DNA from: Clostridiales bacterium | GTDB taxonomy: Bacteria; Bacillota; Clostridia; Lachnospirales; WQUN01 | Direction: 5' to 3' | DNA: 16,409 nucleotides | NCBI GenBank assembly: GCA_031273705.1 | Contig: JAISRJ010000080.1 | Location: 1 to 16,409, forward strand | Notes under the pieces: generated by a model | Told to the model about the DNA's origin: nothing | The model's input: the letters and a program-made list of their open reading frames with translations, nothing else | Database searches by the model: none | Shown here: positions 1-8,567 of the stretch, in pieces | Layout: every line of letters starts with the position of its first letter | How positions within the stretch are numbered: position 1 is the first letter of the stretch | Translations under genes and position numbers: made by a program

Positions 1-20
1 TATTATACATTTACACACCC

Positions 21-1940
21 CTAGCGCGACATAACCTCCACAGAATCATTCCGTAAGTCCATGCCTGTATAATTTGGAACTATGCGCTTTAAAATTTTAT
101 TAAGCGTCTCTCTCGATCCGTAGCAAGCGTTATATAGTTGTTTCAGATTCTCATCCAACTGCTTCGAGTCGATAGGCGGTTGTTTCGTAATAAAAATCTT
201 CTTATTGCACGTTACCTGCATATTTTCTTTCTCGGAATCCAACAGCAACTCCTCTTTGATTTTTTCCCCTGGACGCGGCTGCGTAAATATAATTTTTATA
301 TCTTTATCCGGCTTTAATCCGGACAGCCGGATTAAATTTCTCGCCAGTTCCGTAATGTTAACGGGCGTACCCATGTTAAGCACAAAGATTCTGCCTGTTT
401 TCCCCAACCCTGCCGCCTGCAAAACCAATTGACACGCCTCAGGTATAGTCATAAAAAATCTTTCCATATCCGGATGGGTTACGGTCACCGGCCCTCCGTT
501 CGCTATCTGCCATTTAAATTTATGAACAATACTGCCGTTACTGCCCAGCACATTCCCAAATCGCACGGTCATAAATTTGGTGGCGCCGCTTTCCGACATC
601 CGCTGTACAATCATTTCGCAAACGCGTTTGGTAGCGCCGTAGATATTGGGGGGATTAACAGCCTTATCCGTAGAGATTAGCACAAAGCGTTCCGCGTGGT
701 ATTTATCGGCGCAGCGAGCTGTGTTAAGTGTACCGAATACATTATTTAAAACCGCTTCGCTGGGGCTGTCTTCCAAAAAATGCACATGCTTGTGAGCGGC
801 GGCGTGGAAAACAACTTGCGGTTTAAATTCTACAAAAGTCTCGCTTATGCGCTCCATGTCCAACACAGAACCTATACGTACATAGAATGGAATCTGCGGA
901 AATTGCGACTCCATTTCGGTTTCCAGCTCAAAAGCCGAGTTTTCATAAAAATCATAAATTACGATTAGCCGGGGCTTAAATCGGGCAATCTGCCGACATA
1001 GCTCTGAACCAATCGAACCGCTGCCCCCGGTAATCAATATAGCCCGGTTAGCTAAATAATCGCTTATATTGCGGTTATCCAGGCTTACCTCGTCGCGATA
1101 CATAAGGTCGGATATATTTACATCACGCACTCCGGTGTTATAAGCCCCGTCGGATATGTCACTCTCGGGGGGGATAATTTTAAGCGTACAATTGGTTTGC
1201 GTACACTGATTAATAATAAAGCGCAGTTCTTGGTTAGAAGAATTCGGAGTGGCAATTATTATCTCGTCAATCTTGTATTTTTCAGCGAGTTCCTCAATTT
1301 TATCAATTTGGCTTACCACACGCACACCCATCAGCAAGGTATTACCCATACTTGGGTCCTTCTCCACTACAATCACCGGTATGCGGTCACGAATCCTGCT
1401 GTTAATCAAACCGCGCACAATGTTTGAACCCGCCAACCCCGCGCCGATTACCATTATACGCTTTACGCCCGCTTTTCCGCTTAATATGTGACTGAAATAT
1501 AGGAGCAGCCGCCGTAAAGCCCGATACCCCAATCTGGAAAAAGAGAATAGTATGGTCTCTATCATCCAGGCTATTACCAAAAATCTGCGGGAAAGCTGTA
1601 TAATGTTCTTTGGGCTTAGAAACAGCCAATCAAAGATATATAGTATTATAAAAACTATGGTAGTAGAGACAAAAATCTTTAATATTTCATCAAAGTTGGC
1701 GTATTTCCATAAATTATTATACAGCTTAAAGAGCGAGAATACTATCAGGCTTACAATCGGCGCGGCTATAGCCATGTAGCGCGACCACCAAATCCAAGCC
1801 GCGTTGGGAATGGCAATTGTATGCGCGCCCGGTACGGCGCCGGTGTACCAGATATTCATCGCCGCCAAAAAAGCAAGCTCTATGAAAAGTATATCGCAAA
1901 GTACATATAGGAATATTTTACCGGTGCGTTCTCTGTTCAT
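21..1940 (-). CDS. CapD/FlaA1-type nucleotide-sugar 4,6-dehydratase (polysaccharide biosynthesis)
   Basis: Predicted membrane-bound UDP-sugar dehydratase/epimerase of the CapD/FlaA1/PglF/WbpM group, which makes 4-keto-6-deoxy sugar precursors for surface glycans. From the chosen start (639 aa), about four N-terminal membrane segments lie in residues 8-145. A first nucleotide-binding fold follows (VIGAGLAG near 164-171), then an extended SDR domain with the dinucleotide loop GGSGSIGSE at about 305-313, STDKA at about 423-427 and YGATK at about 434-438. The Tyr-x-x-x-Lys pair is intact, whereas some WbpM-type enzymes have Met in the Tyr position. The frame is open to 1973, but ATG 1940 has an AAGGGGGAG ribosome-binding site 9 bases upstream, so it is chosen. 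This start overlaps the end of the ligase-like gene by 23 bases, which suggests translational coupling. Family is secure; the exact sugar substrate cannot be told from sequence. Confidence 0.93.
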   Translation of the reverse strand: MNRERTGKIFLYVLCDILFIELAFLAAMNIWYTGAVPGAHTIAIPNAAWIWWSRYMAIAAPIVSLIVFSLFKLYNNLWKYANFDEILKIFVSTTIVFIILYIFDWLFLSPKNIIQLSRRFLVIAWMIETILFSFSRLGYRALRRLLLYFSHILSGKAGVKRIMVIGAGLAGSNIVRGLINSRIRDRIPVIVVEKDPSMGNTLLMGVRVVSQIDKIEELAEKYKIDEIIIATPNSSNQELRFIINQCTQTNCTLKIIPPESDISDGAYNTGVRDVNISDLMYRDEVSLDNRNISDYLANRAILITGGSGSIGSELCRQIARFKPRLIVIYDFYENSAFELETEMESQFPQIPFYVRIGSVLDMERISETFVEFKPQVVFHAAAHKHVHFLEDSPSEAVLNNVFGTLNTARCADKYHAERFVLISTDKAVNPPNIYGATKRVCEMIVQRMSESGATKFMTVRFGNVLGSNGSIVHKFKWQIANGGPVTVTHPDMERFFMTIPEACQLVLQAAGLGKTGRIFVLNMGTPVNITELARNLIRLSGLKPDKDIKIIFTQPRPGEKIKEELLLDSEKENMQVTCNKKIFITKQPPIDSKQLDENLKQLYNACYGSRETLNKILKRIVPNYTGMDLRNDSVEVMSR

Positions 1941-3831
1941 CAGCAGTCGCTCCCCCTTGTAGCAATAAGGCAAATCCTATGCCGAATATCATCCAAAAGA
2001 CAGGTGAAACAGAAACATTACTGTCCGTAGCTATTACAGACACCACATAACCGCTGATCCCCGCCAATATCGCCAGGTTCATATTGTTAAGCCAGGCGTT
2101 CTCATTTGATTCGGGGCGTTTTATCAATGTCAGAGCGCTGGCGGTTATATACCATCCAAACATAAATATAAGTGCGAGCATCGAAATAAGCCCGGTATTG
2201 ACGCCTGTTTGCAGATATAGATTGTGAGCCTTGTCTACTGTAATATATGGGTTTCCCAGAAATTGTGTTTTTCCCGAGACATCATCCTGGGGGAAGTCTA
2301 TCAAAAAAGTATCCGGACCGCTGCCCAGTATCAGCCTTTTTCGTAACAGGGGTATCGTTCGCGACCAGATATAGCCACGGCTGGAAGCCCAGAGTTCGTA
2401 GCCTTTAAAGCCGTAAGACGGAGGGGTATAGTGGGGATCTATCGGTTGCAGCGTTCTGGAAAGAGGCATAATATTTCCATTTTCGTCGGAAGTGAACATG
2501 AACATTCCGTCGTTCATATTAAAAGCGAAAGCGTTATCGGTTATATTTACTAGAAATTTCCCGTATCCCGGCGCGTCATAAGATAATATTATATCATTGG
2601 TGGCAGAATCTATTTCGTTTGACACAGGCGCAATCGTAACGGCCAGATCATCCGTTACCGTCACTTCCTTCTTATCCATTTCATATATAAAATGCAAACC
2701 GCCCTTACTCGTAATGACCGAAGCGATTTCATCGTTAAAATATAAATCTTTGAAGAAGAAATTATTTTCCATCGCGCCAAGAGTCAGGAATATCTTGTTG
2801 AGCATAGAGACGCCGCGGGTTCGCACGGGCGGTATAGCAAAAAAAAGCCCTGCTATCACCACAATTATAATGCCGAATAGTCCGAGTGTACGCTTGTTTA
2901 CTTTTTTATTTTTAACAAGTCTAATTCCAAGTATTACAGCGGTCAGCAGCGCGGAGAACGCTATTCCGACCAGTCCGCCTTCGGAATCACACCCGATAGC
3001 GGTGAACAATGAGACAATCGCGCAAGAGATAAAGGCGATAAAAAGAGGTTTGTTCTTAAAACTCACACACGCGCCAATCACGGTAATCGGAAGCAGCATA
3101 GCCGTATATGAGCCTACGCTGTTAGGATTATAGAGAGTTGTGTACGCGGTTCGTGTGGAGGTAAATTGCGAGGTGAGAATTCGTTTAGAATCACCGGTGA
3201 CCAGGTACCTTCCGATATCGGTCATAAAAATATCCATGCCGAAAATTTGAAAGGTTCCAATCAATCCAATTATGAAGCAGGAGAATAGCAGACCCCACAG
3301 CAGAATTTTTAATTGAAATGCGCTTTTTGTGAAAATAAGCGCGGACGCGAAGATGACTAAGTAGCACAACAGTATAAATACACTTTCATATCGCTCGTAT
3401 ATACCGTGCAATGTGGTATACTTATAAAATGAGCGAACGCTGGAGGCGATGGTCGTTAGAATGAACAGGCTTATCGCGATACTAAAGGGATGCCGCAGTA
3501 TTTTTTTATAATCTAGCTTGGCTTTTGTTAGGCGGTACAGCAGACAGCAAGCCAGAATCGCACCGGCTGCTAAAACGCAAACACTTTTATAGTACGAGAA
3601 CATATCTATGTGAGTGGTCTGCGAATTGATATAGGTTTGCAGGTCGGGACCGGTCGGCAACTCTACATAATGTACTATCAGTGGGACTATAGCGGCCATA
3701 AGCGCGAGTGTAACGCCTATGGTTTTTTCCGCCGGGGATAATTGTTTGAAATTTTTCGCCTGAAAACTTTTGGCGTTAAAATGCTTTGACCGACTTTTAG
3801 TATACGTCTTTTTATTGGAAAATATTCTCAT
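1918..3831 (-). CDS. O-antigen ligase/polymerase-like (WaaL/Wzy) membrane protein
   Basis: Polytopic membrane protein of the O-antigen ligase/polymerase superfamily, likely joining or polymerising surface glycan chains outside the membrane. About 12 hydrophobic segments are visible: nine before residue 336 and three after about 547. A large outside loop lies between them. That loop ends with features typical of the Wzy_C region: a W-x-x-SRGYIW stretch near 480-489, LGSGPDTF near 502-509 and a KAHNLYLQTG motif near 534-543, whose His is characteristic. The loop also carries an unusual beta-rich insert of about 120 residues (roughly 355-475). The frame extends to ATG 3837, but GGAGG lies 7 bases before ATG 3831 and touches ATG 3837, so 3831 is preferred (637 aa). 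It follows the permease gene by 56 bases and overlaps the dehydratase gene, supporting a glycan role. Ligase and polymerase cannot be told apart here. Confidence 0.85.
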   Translation of the reverse strand: MRIFSNKKTYTKSRSKHFNAKSFQAKNFKQLSPAEKTIGVTLALMAAIVPLIVHYVELPTGPDLQTYINSQTTHIDMFSYYKSVCVLAAGAILACCLLYRLTKAKLDYKKILRHPFSIAISLFILTTIASSVRSFYKYTTLHGIYERYESVFILLCYLVIFASALIFTKSAFQLKILLWGLLFSCFIIGLIGTFQIFGMDIFMTDIGRYLVTGDSKRILTSQFTSTRTAYTTLYNPNSVGSYTAMLLPITVIGACVSFKNKPLFIAFISCAIVSLFTAIGCDSEGGLVGIAFSALLTAVILGIRLVKNKKVNKRTLGLFGIIIVVIAGLFFAIPPVRTRGVSMLNKIFLTLGAMENNFFFKDLYFNDEIASVITSKGGLHFIYEMDKKEVTVTDDLAVTIAPVSNEIDSATNDIILSYDAPGYGKFLVNITDNAFAFNMNDGMFMFTSDENGNIMPLSRTLQPIDPHYTPPSYGFKGYELWASSRGYIWSRTIPLLRKRLILGSGPDTFLIDFPQDDVSGKTQFLGNPYITVDKAHNLYLQTGVNTGLISMLALIFMFGWYITASALTLIKRPESNENAWLNNMNLAILAGISGYVVSVIATDSNVSVSPVFWMIFGIGFALLLQGGATADEQRTHR

Positions 3832-3848
3832 GTACATTCCTCCCGTGA

Positions 3849-3868
3849 GGGCGCGCGTTGCGCGGCCC
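3849..3868 (-). repeat. GC-rich hairpin just upstream of the ligase gene
   Basis: Inverted repeat with left arm 3849-3856, right arm 3860-3868, one bulged base and a 3-base loop, giving eight G-C pairs. It lies between the permease stop (3888) and the ligase ribosome-binding site, and ends about five bases before that site. There is no T-run after it on the minus strand, so it is not a standard intrinsic terminator. It could slow transcription or affect access to the ribosome-binding site. Confidence 0.5.
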
Positions 3869-3887
3869 GGTGTTATGCCGTTTTATG

Positions 3888-5285
3888 CTACGAGTCTGTT
3901 TTAATCGCGGTAAGCGCGCTTAGACGCATGGCGCGCCGCGCGGGGAAGTAACCGGAAAACAGCCCTATAACAGCCGAAAAAAGTATCGCGATACCGCATA
4001 ATGAAGGTGTGACTAAAGAAATAACGCCTGTCTCGCCGCCAAGCCCCGAAAAAAACGCGTCGAATATTCCCAGCTTAGCGTTGTTTAGCAAATATGAGAT
4101 ACCCAGACTTAGCAAAACCCCTGTACAACCCCCTGTAATGCCGATTAGGGCGGCTTCCAGCAAGAATAATTTTCTAATGTCTGACAACGCCGCGCCTATG
4201 ACCTTCATGACACCTATCTCACGGGTACGCTCATAGATAGACATGACCATTGTATTGGCTATCCCAATGGCTGCCACCAGCATAGAAACCGCGCCTATGG
4301 CGCCCAGCATCGCCTGCATACCGGTGGTCATGGATTGCAGACTGTCAAGATTGGATGTGGGGAATTCGGCGTAAAAACCCATTTTGTTTATCTCGTCGCT
4401 AACCGAACGCACCATGTTTAAATCCACGCACTTTACTTTCACGGTATCATAGCCTTGACGCTGAGCGTTCTGGCTGCCGGAAAAATAGCCGTATTGCTGA
4501 CTTTGACTTTGTTCCGCCTTGCGTTGATCTTCCATTAATTTACGAGCGGCTGTAATATCCATAAAAACTGATTGATCGGTCTGATAATCCCTTTCTTCCA
4601 GTATGCCTACACTTTTGATGTTAAACGCCTTTACCGGAGTAGATTCCGGGTTTTCCTCTTCGGATTGATTGCCGTATATAAAGCGATAGTCATATGACAT
4701 AGTAATCCTATCATAAAGGACGTCTACCAGTGTTTCTACCGATTCGCCCATCCTATCCTGTTCCAGTCTCTCACTGTAATAAGTATAGTCGTTATTTTTA
4801 TAGAATTGTAATTCCGCTTTCGCTCCAAAAACAACATTTTCTTTGTCTCCGGGCTCCAACAGACGTCCTTCCGCCGCCGCGTAGCCCATAGCTTCCATCG
4901 CGCCCGGGGAAATGCCGTATACAGTACAGTAGGGCATAATATATTGCCCGCTTTTAAACATAAGATTAAGATTGATTAAAGCCGTGGCGGCTCGCACGCC
5001 GGGAATCTTACTTATCTTAGTAACCGCGTTGTCGTCCAGCGAGGCGGCTCTAACCGACGCCGCCGAGTTTTCGGACGGCGGAGAAAAATTATAGACCGTG
5101 ACTATCGTAACGTCGCCCATGTTATCTATTTCTTGCGCGAATCTTTCATTAATTGCCAGCCCCAGAGAGATCATTGTAACTATAGAGGCAGTGCCGATTA
5201 TAACCCCCAATATTGTAAGGAATGTACGCAATTTGCGTTTTAACAAACTGCGGACACACATGCTAAACACATCCAGATTACTCAT
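3888..5285 (-). CDS. MacB/FtsX-type ABC transporter permease
   Basis: Permease subunit of a MacB/LolCE/FtsX-type ABC transporter (465 aa), a class that uses ATP hydrolysis for mechanical work or export at the outer face rather than ordinary small-molecule transport. One membrane helix lies at about 22-43. A large extracytoplasmic core domain (about 50-320) follows, then three C-terminal helices (about 325-349, 373-399, 425-448) forming the FtsX domain. The family signatures REIGVMKVIGA (355-365) and GYFPARRAMRLSALTAI (445-461) are clear. The core contains a polar Gln/Ser-rich stretch (about 258-278). The ATG lies inside the end of the CARDB gene in an ATGAGTAA overlap of 8 bases, so the two are translationally coupled. 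The matching ATPase gene is two genes upstream. Substrate unknown. Confidence 0.92.
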   Translation of the reverse strand: MSNLDVFSMCVRSLLKRKLRTFLTILGVIIGTASIVTMISLGLAINERFAQEIDNMGDVTIVTVYNFSPPSENSAASVRAASLDDNAVTKISKIPGVRAATALINLNLMFKSGQYIMPYCTVYGISPGAMEAMGYAAAEGRLLEPGDKENVVFGAKAELQFYKNNDYTYYSERLEQDRMGESVETLVDVLYDRITMSYDYRFIYGNQSEEENPESTPVKAFNIKSVGILEERDYQTDQSVFMDITAARKLMEDQRKAEQSQSQQYGYFSGSQNAQRQGYDTVKVKCVDLNMVRSVSDEINKMGFYAEFPTSNLDSLQSMTTGMQAMLGAIGAVSMLVAAIGIANTMVMSIYERTREIGVMKVIGAALSDIRKLFLLEAALIGITGGCTGVLLSLGISYLLNNAKLGIFDAFFSGLGGETGVISLVTPSLCGIAILFSAVIGLFSGYFPARRAMRLSALTAIKTDS

Positions 5286-7557
5286 CTTGCGACCAACTCT
5301 TTTGTCTGCGTTTTCGCTTTAGAATGATAAACGCCGCAACGCCGGCGACCAAAATAATTACTCCGATAATCCATACTAAAGGATTCATAATTATGTGCCC
5401 AAAAAATCCGCTCGGTTCCTCTTCTATAAATTGATCGTCTATAGGAAATTCTTCTTCCGTAAAAGAAAAATCACTGACCGTCATACTAAAATCATGCGTC
5501 AGCTCTAATAATTCACCTGTATCGTCCTCGCCGCTTATAATAATTTTCCCTTTTGTACTGCCGGGTGTAGTTGGTATCATCGTGCCGTCGTAGTACGCGC
5601 TGCCGCTGACAGCCAGCTTGCCCATAAACATATTCGCCCCCGATACGTCCATATCGGCGTCCACCGTCACGCGCAGATTGTTAAGCGTAACCCGCCCGGA
5701 ATTGACAATGTTAAAATAGAGTGATACCGGCTCGCCTACTATACCCTCCGGAGGAACAGTGATTTGTCCCGTTTCTAATTTTATTATCTGCTTTACACTA
5801 ACGCCTATTTGCTCTTCTTCCGTATAATCATTATAGTCGTCGTCTTGATAGTTATATTTGCAGGATAAAGTGTAAGTTCTGGGCGTGGCGTCCGGCACTG
5901 TGAACATGGTTAATGTGTGAGTAACGACGTCGGACGGGGCAATTTGATCTATAAATACAGTATTGCTGCAATTGACAGGAGAAAATACACTGCCCTTTTC
6001 GTTTGTCGTCTCTAATGCTTCCAGTACTATCTTGATATTATTTATAGATTTTTCTTTATGTGTGTTCTTAAAATCCAGGGTAAGAATGAATTCTTTACCC
6101 GCGCTTACAATTCCAGGCTCTGTCTTGTAACTGGAGATGATGATCTTGGGTTTGCTTATTTTTATACTCTCCGGATCCGGTATGGGGGTCTCTGTAGGTA
6201 TGGGCGGATTAGAGATATTAACGCCGGCGTACTGTTCTATCGTAATGGTCTCGGGTGAAGAATCTTCCGTAGAAGAACCGTCCGTTTCGGAACTGTCAGA
6301 TCCGGGATATACGGATGAACCGGTTTGGTAAGTCAAAGTGAAATGGATTGAGTAATTTTGTGTCTTTGCGTCGGCGGTAGCGGCAAATAAGAAAGAGACA
6401 TTTTGTGTATCGCCCGCGGCTAAAGAGCCAATGAGTCTGGTATTCGCCGACATAGGTACGACAGTATCGCCGCCGTCCGCAATTATTTTTACATTCTTGG
6501 CGGTTGAGCCGCCGTTGTTAGCCAAAGACAGCGTAAAACTAAATTTTTCGCCCACACCGTAGACGCCGCCCGGTTCGGTCAAACTTACAATTTCAATGAC
6601 AGGAGGCTCGGCTGCAATAAGATCACCCGCGTTAATATTTACATAGTAAGAGAATGTTGTTTCAACCTTTTCACCATCGGGATTTTTGGCCGTTATGTTG
6701 AATGTAATAGGATATGAACCCGCGGCTTTTCTGGCGGCAATCATTTTAAATACGAGTTTTTCTTCCGAGCCCCATGAAAACAGCGAGCGATAAACATTGC
6801 CGTCGCCTGTCAGACTTATGCCGTCAGATTTTAGTCCGTCTAAAGCGATTTGCAAGTTAGTGACTTCCACCGCGCCTGTATTAGCCAGTGTCACGCTAAG
6901 CTCAAAAGCCGTGCCGGGCAAGATAACAGCCGGGTCGGTCTTGAAGTCGCGCAGCGCTATTCCTCCGCCATAACTTGAATTGGTTACTTTAACGATAATA
7001 GTGTCGCTTTCGGTGTGATTGGTGCCCGCAGCGTCACGATAAGAATATCTGAGTTCTATATTGTATGTACCGGGTTTGGCTGTTTTGTCGGTGACAAATC
7101 GGAGAGTCATATCGCGTTCGGCGTTTTCGGGGATATTGTTCACTATATTGGAATTATCAATAAACGTCATTGAGAAAACACCCTCGCCGGTCAAGGCGAC
7201 CGAAGCAAGAAATGAACTTGCCTGCGCGGTGCCAACGTTCTTTATGGTCAGCCTTACATCTTGCAGCCGCCCCGCCGTAAGCGAGACAGTCTGCGGAGCG
7301 ACAAGTTTTACCTTTGGGGCTATTATGGGGGTGGGCGTCGGGGGCACAGGTGTAGGGGCCGCGGTTTGTTCCATGTTATTCAGGTGATCGTATATCGTAT
7401 CTAATTGAGACTGCAAATTGTTTTGCAGATCATCCAAAGCGGAGTTATCGGTAGGCGTTGGTTCTGCCGCGTACCCGATTTTTAATGACATATAAAGGCA
7501 CAAAAACATAGTTACGCAAGCTGTAATGAATATAAATTTGATCTTCGTTCTATTCAA
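5278..7557 (-). CDS. Membrane-anchored CARDB-repeat extracellular protein, partner of the ABC transporter
   Basis: Large surface protein with an N-terminal signal peptide (basic NRTKIK, then a hydrophobic stretch, possible cleavage near GYAAEP) and a C-terminal membrane helix at about 726-746 followed by the basic tail KRKRR. The outside part holds about five Ig-like repeats of CARDB/NEW3 type, starting near residues 82, 201, 318, 469 and 593. Each carries the pattern of a hydrophobic strand followed by 'xNxG', for example TIKNVGTAQ, TLANTGAVE and SLANNGGST. Linkers are Pro/Thr-rich (about 66-80 and 450-462) and Ser/Asp/Glu-rich (about 415-437). The open frame reaches TTG 7578, but only TTG 7557 has an upstream purine-rich AAGAGAG at normal spacing, and it overlaps the ATPase stop as TTGAATAG. 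That start gives 759 aa. It is sandwiched between the ATPase and permease genes, where a MacA-type adaptor might be expected, but no MacA hairpin or lipoyl-like domain is seen. Function inferred only from context. Confidence 0.85.
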   Translation of the reverse strand: MNRTKIKFIFITACVTMFLCLYMSLKIGYAAEPTPTDNSALDDLQNNLQSQLDTIYDHLNNMEQTAAPTPVPPTPTPIIAPKVKLVAPQTVSLTAGRLQDVRLTIKNVGTAQASSFLASVALTGEGVFSMTFIDNSNIVNNIPENAERDMTLRFVTDKTAKPGTYNIELRYSYRDAAGTNHTESDTIIVKVTNSSYGGGIALRDFKTDPAVILPGTAFELSVTLANTGAVEVTNLQIALDGLKSDGISLTGDGNVYRSLFSWGSEEKLVFKMIAARKAAGSYPITFNITAKNPDGEKVETTFSYYVNINAGDLIAAEPPVIEIVSLTEPGGVYGVGEKFSFTLSLANNGGSTAKNVKIIADGGDTVVPMSANTRLIGSLAAGDTQNVSFLFAATADAKTQNYSIHFTLTYQTGSSVYPGSDSSETDGSSTEDSSPETITIEQYAGVNISNPPIPTETPIPDPESIKISKPKIIISSYKTEPGIVSAGKEFILTLDFKNTHKEKSINNIKIVLEALETTNEKGSVFSPVNCSNTVFIDQIAPSDVVTHTLTMFTVPDATPRTYTLSCKYNYQDDDYNDYTEEEQIGVSVKQIIKLETGQITVPPEGIVGEPVSLYFNIVNSGRVTLNNLRVTVDADMDVSGANMFMGKLAVSGSAYYDGTMIPTTPGSTKGKIIISGEDDTGELLELTHDFSMTVSDFSFTEEEFPIDDQFIEEEPSGFFGHIIMNPLVWIIGVIILVAGVAAFIILKRKRRQKSWSQDE

Positions 7558-8287
7558 ATAAATCACTCTCTTTCTCAACCGACGGGCCAGGTTCGCGCGC
7601 GGACTCTACAGATTCTACCAAACCGTCGCGAATATGGATAACAGTGTCGGCGTAATGCGCTATTTCAATATCGTGGGTTACTATGATTAAAGTCTGTTTT
7701 CGTTCATGGGCGATACCGGTAATCAGATCCATCATATCGAAGGTTGTTTTAGTGTCCAGGTTGCCTGTGGGTTCGTCGGCGAAAATCACCTGCGGGTTAT
7801 TTATAAAAGCGCGCGCTATACTTACGCGTTGCTGCTGTCCGCCGCTCATTTCGGAGGGTTTGTGGTTATACCGAGTTTCCAGACCGACGGCTTTTAGCAT
7901 TGCCCTTGCCCGTCTCTGGCGTATTTTCTTTGGAGCGCCGCAAAAAATCAAGGGCAGCGTTACATTTTCAAGGGCAGTAAGTGTGGGAAGCAGGTTATAG
8001 GACTGAAAGACAAAGCCGACGTATTTCTGACGAAACAAAGCCAGTTGCTTTTCGGACATTTGTTCTATATGACTGCCATTAAAAATTATTTCACCGGCTG
8101 AAGGCTTTTCCAGACCGGCAATTATATTTAACAAAGTGGATTTTCCGGACCCGGAGGTGCCCAGCAGACAGTAAATCTGTCCTTTTTCAAAGCACAGATT
8201 AATGTCGCTAAGCGCGGGAATTCGCTCCGGACCCATGCGGTAGATCTTTTTAACGCCGCGCAGCTCGATTATATTTTCCAAACACAT
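7550..8287 (-). CDS. ABC transporter ATP-binding protein (MacB/LolD family)
   Basis: Cytoplasmic ATPase of a MacB/LolD-type ABC transporter (245 aa). All nucleotide-binding motifs are intact: Walker A GTSGSGKST (43-51), Q-loop Gln95 in FVFQSYNLLP, signature MSGGQQQR (147-154), Walker B VIFADEP (167-173) with catalytic Glu172, D-loop NLD (176-178) and switch His205 in THD. The FQSYNLLP sequence is typical of the lipoprotein-release/MacB subfamily. It is first in the gene run and overlaps the CARDB gene by 8 bases; its permease is the third gene. The ATG at 8287 is preceded by GGGGG with a gap of only one base. TTG 8281 would have normal spacing, so the true protein may begin two residues later. 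A promoter -10 box and palindrome lie about 37-55 bases upstream. Confidence 0.95.
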   Translation of the reverse strand: MCLENIIELRGVKKIYRMGPERIPALSDINLCFEKGQIYCLLGTSGSGKSTLLNIIAGLEKPSAGEIIFNGSHIEQMSEKQLALFRQKYVGFVFQSYNLLPTLTALENVTLPLIFCGAPKKIRQRRARAMLKAVGLETRYNHKPSEMSGGQQQRVSIARAFINNPQVIFADEPTGNLDTKTTFDMMDLITGIAHERKQTLIIVTHDIEIAHYADTVIHIRDGLVESVESAREPGPSVEKESDLFE

Positions 8288-8323
8288 ACCCCCGAAGCGA
8301 TTTCATTTGTCATTTATTTGAAA

Positions 8324-8329
8324 ATTATA
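8324..8329 (-). promoter_or_regulatory. -10 box (TATAAT) of the ABC/glycan gene run
   Basis: On the minus strand the sequence reads TATAAT at 8329-8324, about 37 bases before the ATPase start. No good -35 hexamer is present at 16-18 bases: 8347-8352 reads CGTTAT. The promoter may therefore be weak or depend on a regulator. The box lies within the right-reading half of the palindrome at 8325-8342. Confidence 0.55.
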
Positions 8330-8342
8330 CTCGCGAGTATAA
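8325..8342. promoter_or_regulatory. Perfect 18-bp palindrome, probable operator
   Basis: TTATACTCGCGAGTATAA is its own reverse complement over all 18 bases. It covers the -10 box of the ATPase promoter, so a dimeric regulator bound here would be expected to block RNA polymerase. I cannot assign a regulator family, and no regulator gene lies in the window. Symmetry and placement are seen directly; the operator role is inference. Confidence 0.6.
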
Positions 8343-8354
8343 AAACATAACGGT

Positions 8355-8393
8355 ACTGTGTTTTTTACAGTGATGAGCTTCTAAAGTACAGTG
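8355..8393. repeat. Cluster of ACTGT/ACAGT half-sites upstream of the ABC promoter
   Basis: An ACTGT at 8355-8359 and an ACAGT at 8367-8371 form an inverted pair. TACAGTG occurs twice as a direct repeat, at 8366-8372 and 8387-8393. The start-to-start distance of 21 bases is two DNA helical turns, which is the spacing expected of same-face protein-binding sites. It lies directly upstream of the palindrome. The motif is short and may be chance. Confidence 0.35.
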
Positions 8394-8453
8394 CCTATTC
8401 TAACATAACGTAAAAACCTTTACAACCAATTAGAAAAAATTTGAAATTATCGC

Positions 8454-8482
8454 TTGTATTTTTGTATATCCTGTGCTATTAT
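8454..8482 (+). promoter_or_regulatory. SigA-type promoter of tRNA-Val
   Basis: -35 TTGTAT (8454-8459), a 17-base spacer, and -10 TATTAT (8477-8482). The expected transcription start is about 8489, some six bases before the mature tRNA 5' end at 8495. Confidence 0.7.
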
Positions 8483-8494
8483 GATTTTGTTATC

Positions 8495-8567
8495 GGGCGG
8501 TTAGCTCAGTTGGTAGAGCGCCATCTTGACGTGGTGGATGTCAGGGGTTCGAATCCCTTACCGCCCA
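8495..8567 (+). tRNA. tRNA-Val (anticodon GAC)
   Basis: Full cloverleaf of 73 bases. The acceptor stem is GGGCGGT (8495-8501) with ACCGCCC (8560-8566) and discriminator A at 8567. The D-stem is GCTC/GAGC (8504-8507, 8516-8519). The anticodon stem is CCATC/GGTGG (8521-8525, 8533-8537) with loop TTGACGT, giving anticodon GAC at 8528-8530, which reads valine GUC/GUU codons. The T-stem is AGGGG/CCCTT around TTCGAAT (8543-8559). The 3' CCA is not encoded. It is the only RNA gene in the window and lies on the opposite strand from its neighbours, with its own promoter and terminator. Confidence 0.97.

Noticed and set aside
2597..3133. 178-codon plus-strand open frame inside the ligase gene
   Set aside because: It is antisense to a strong membrane-protein gene, with no recognisable domain and low-complexity Ser/Thr/Ile content typical of an antisense shadow.
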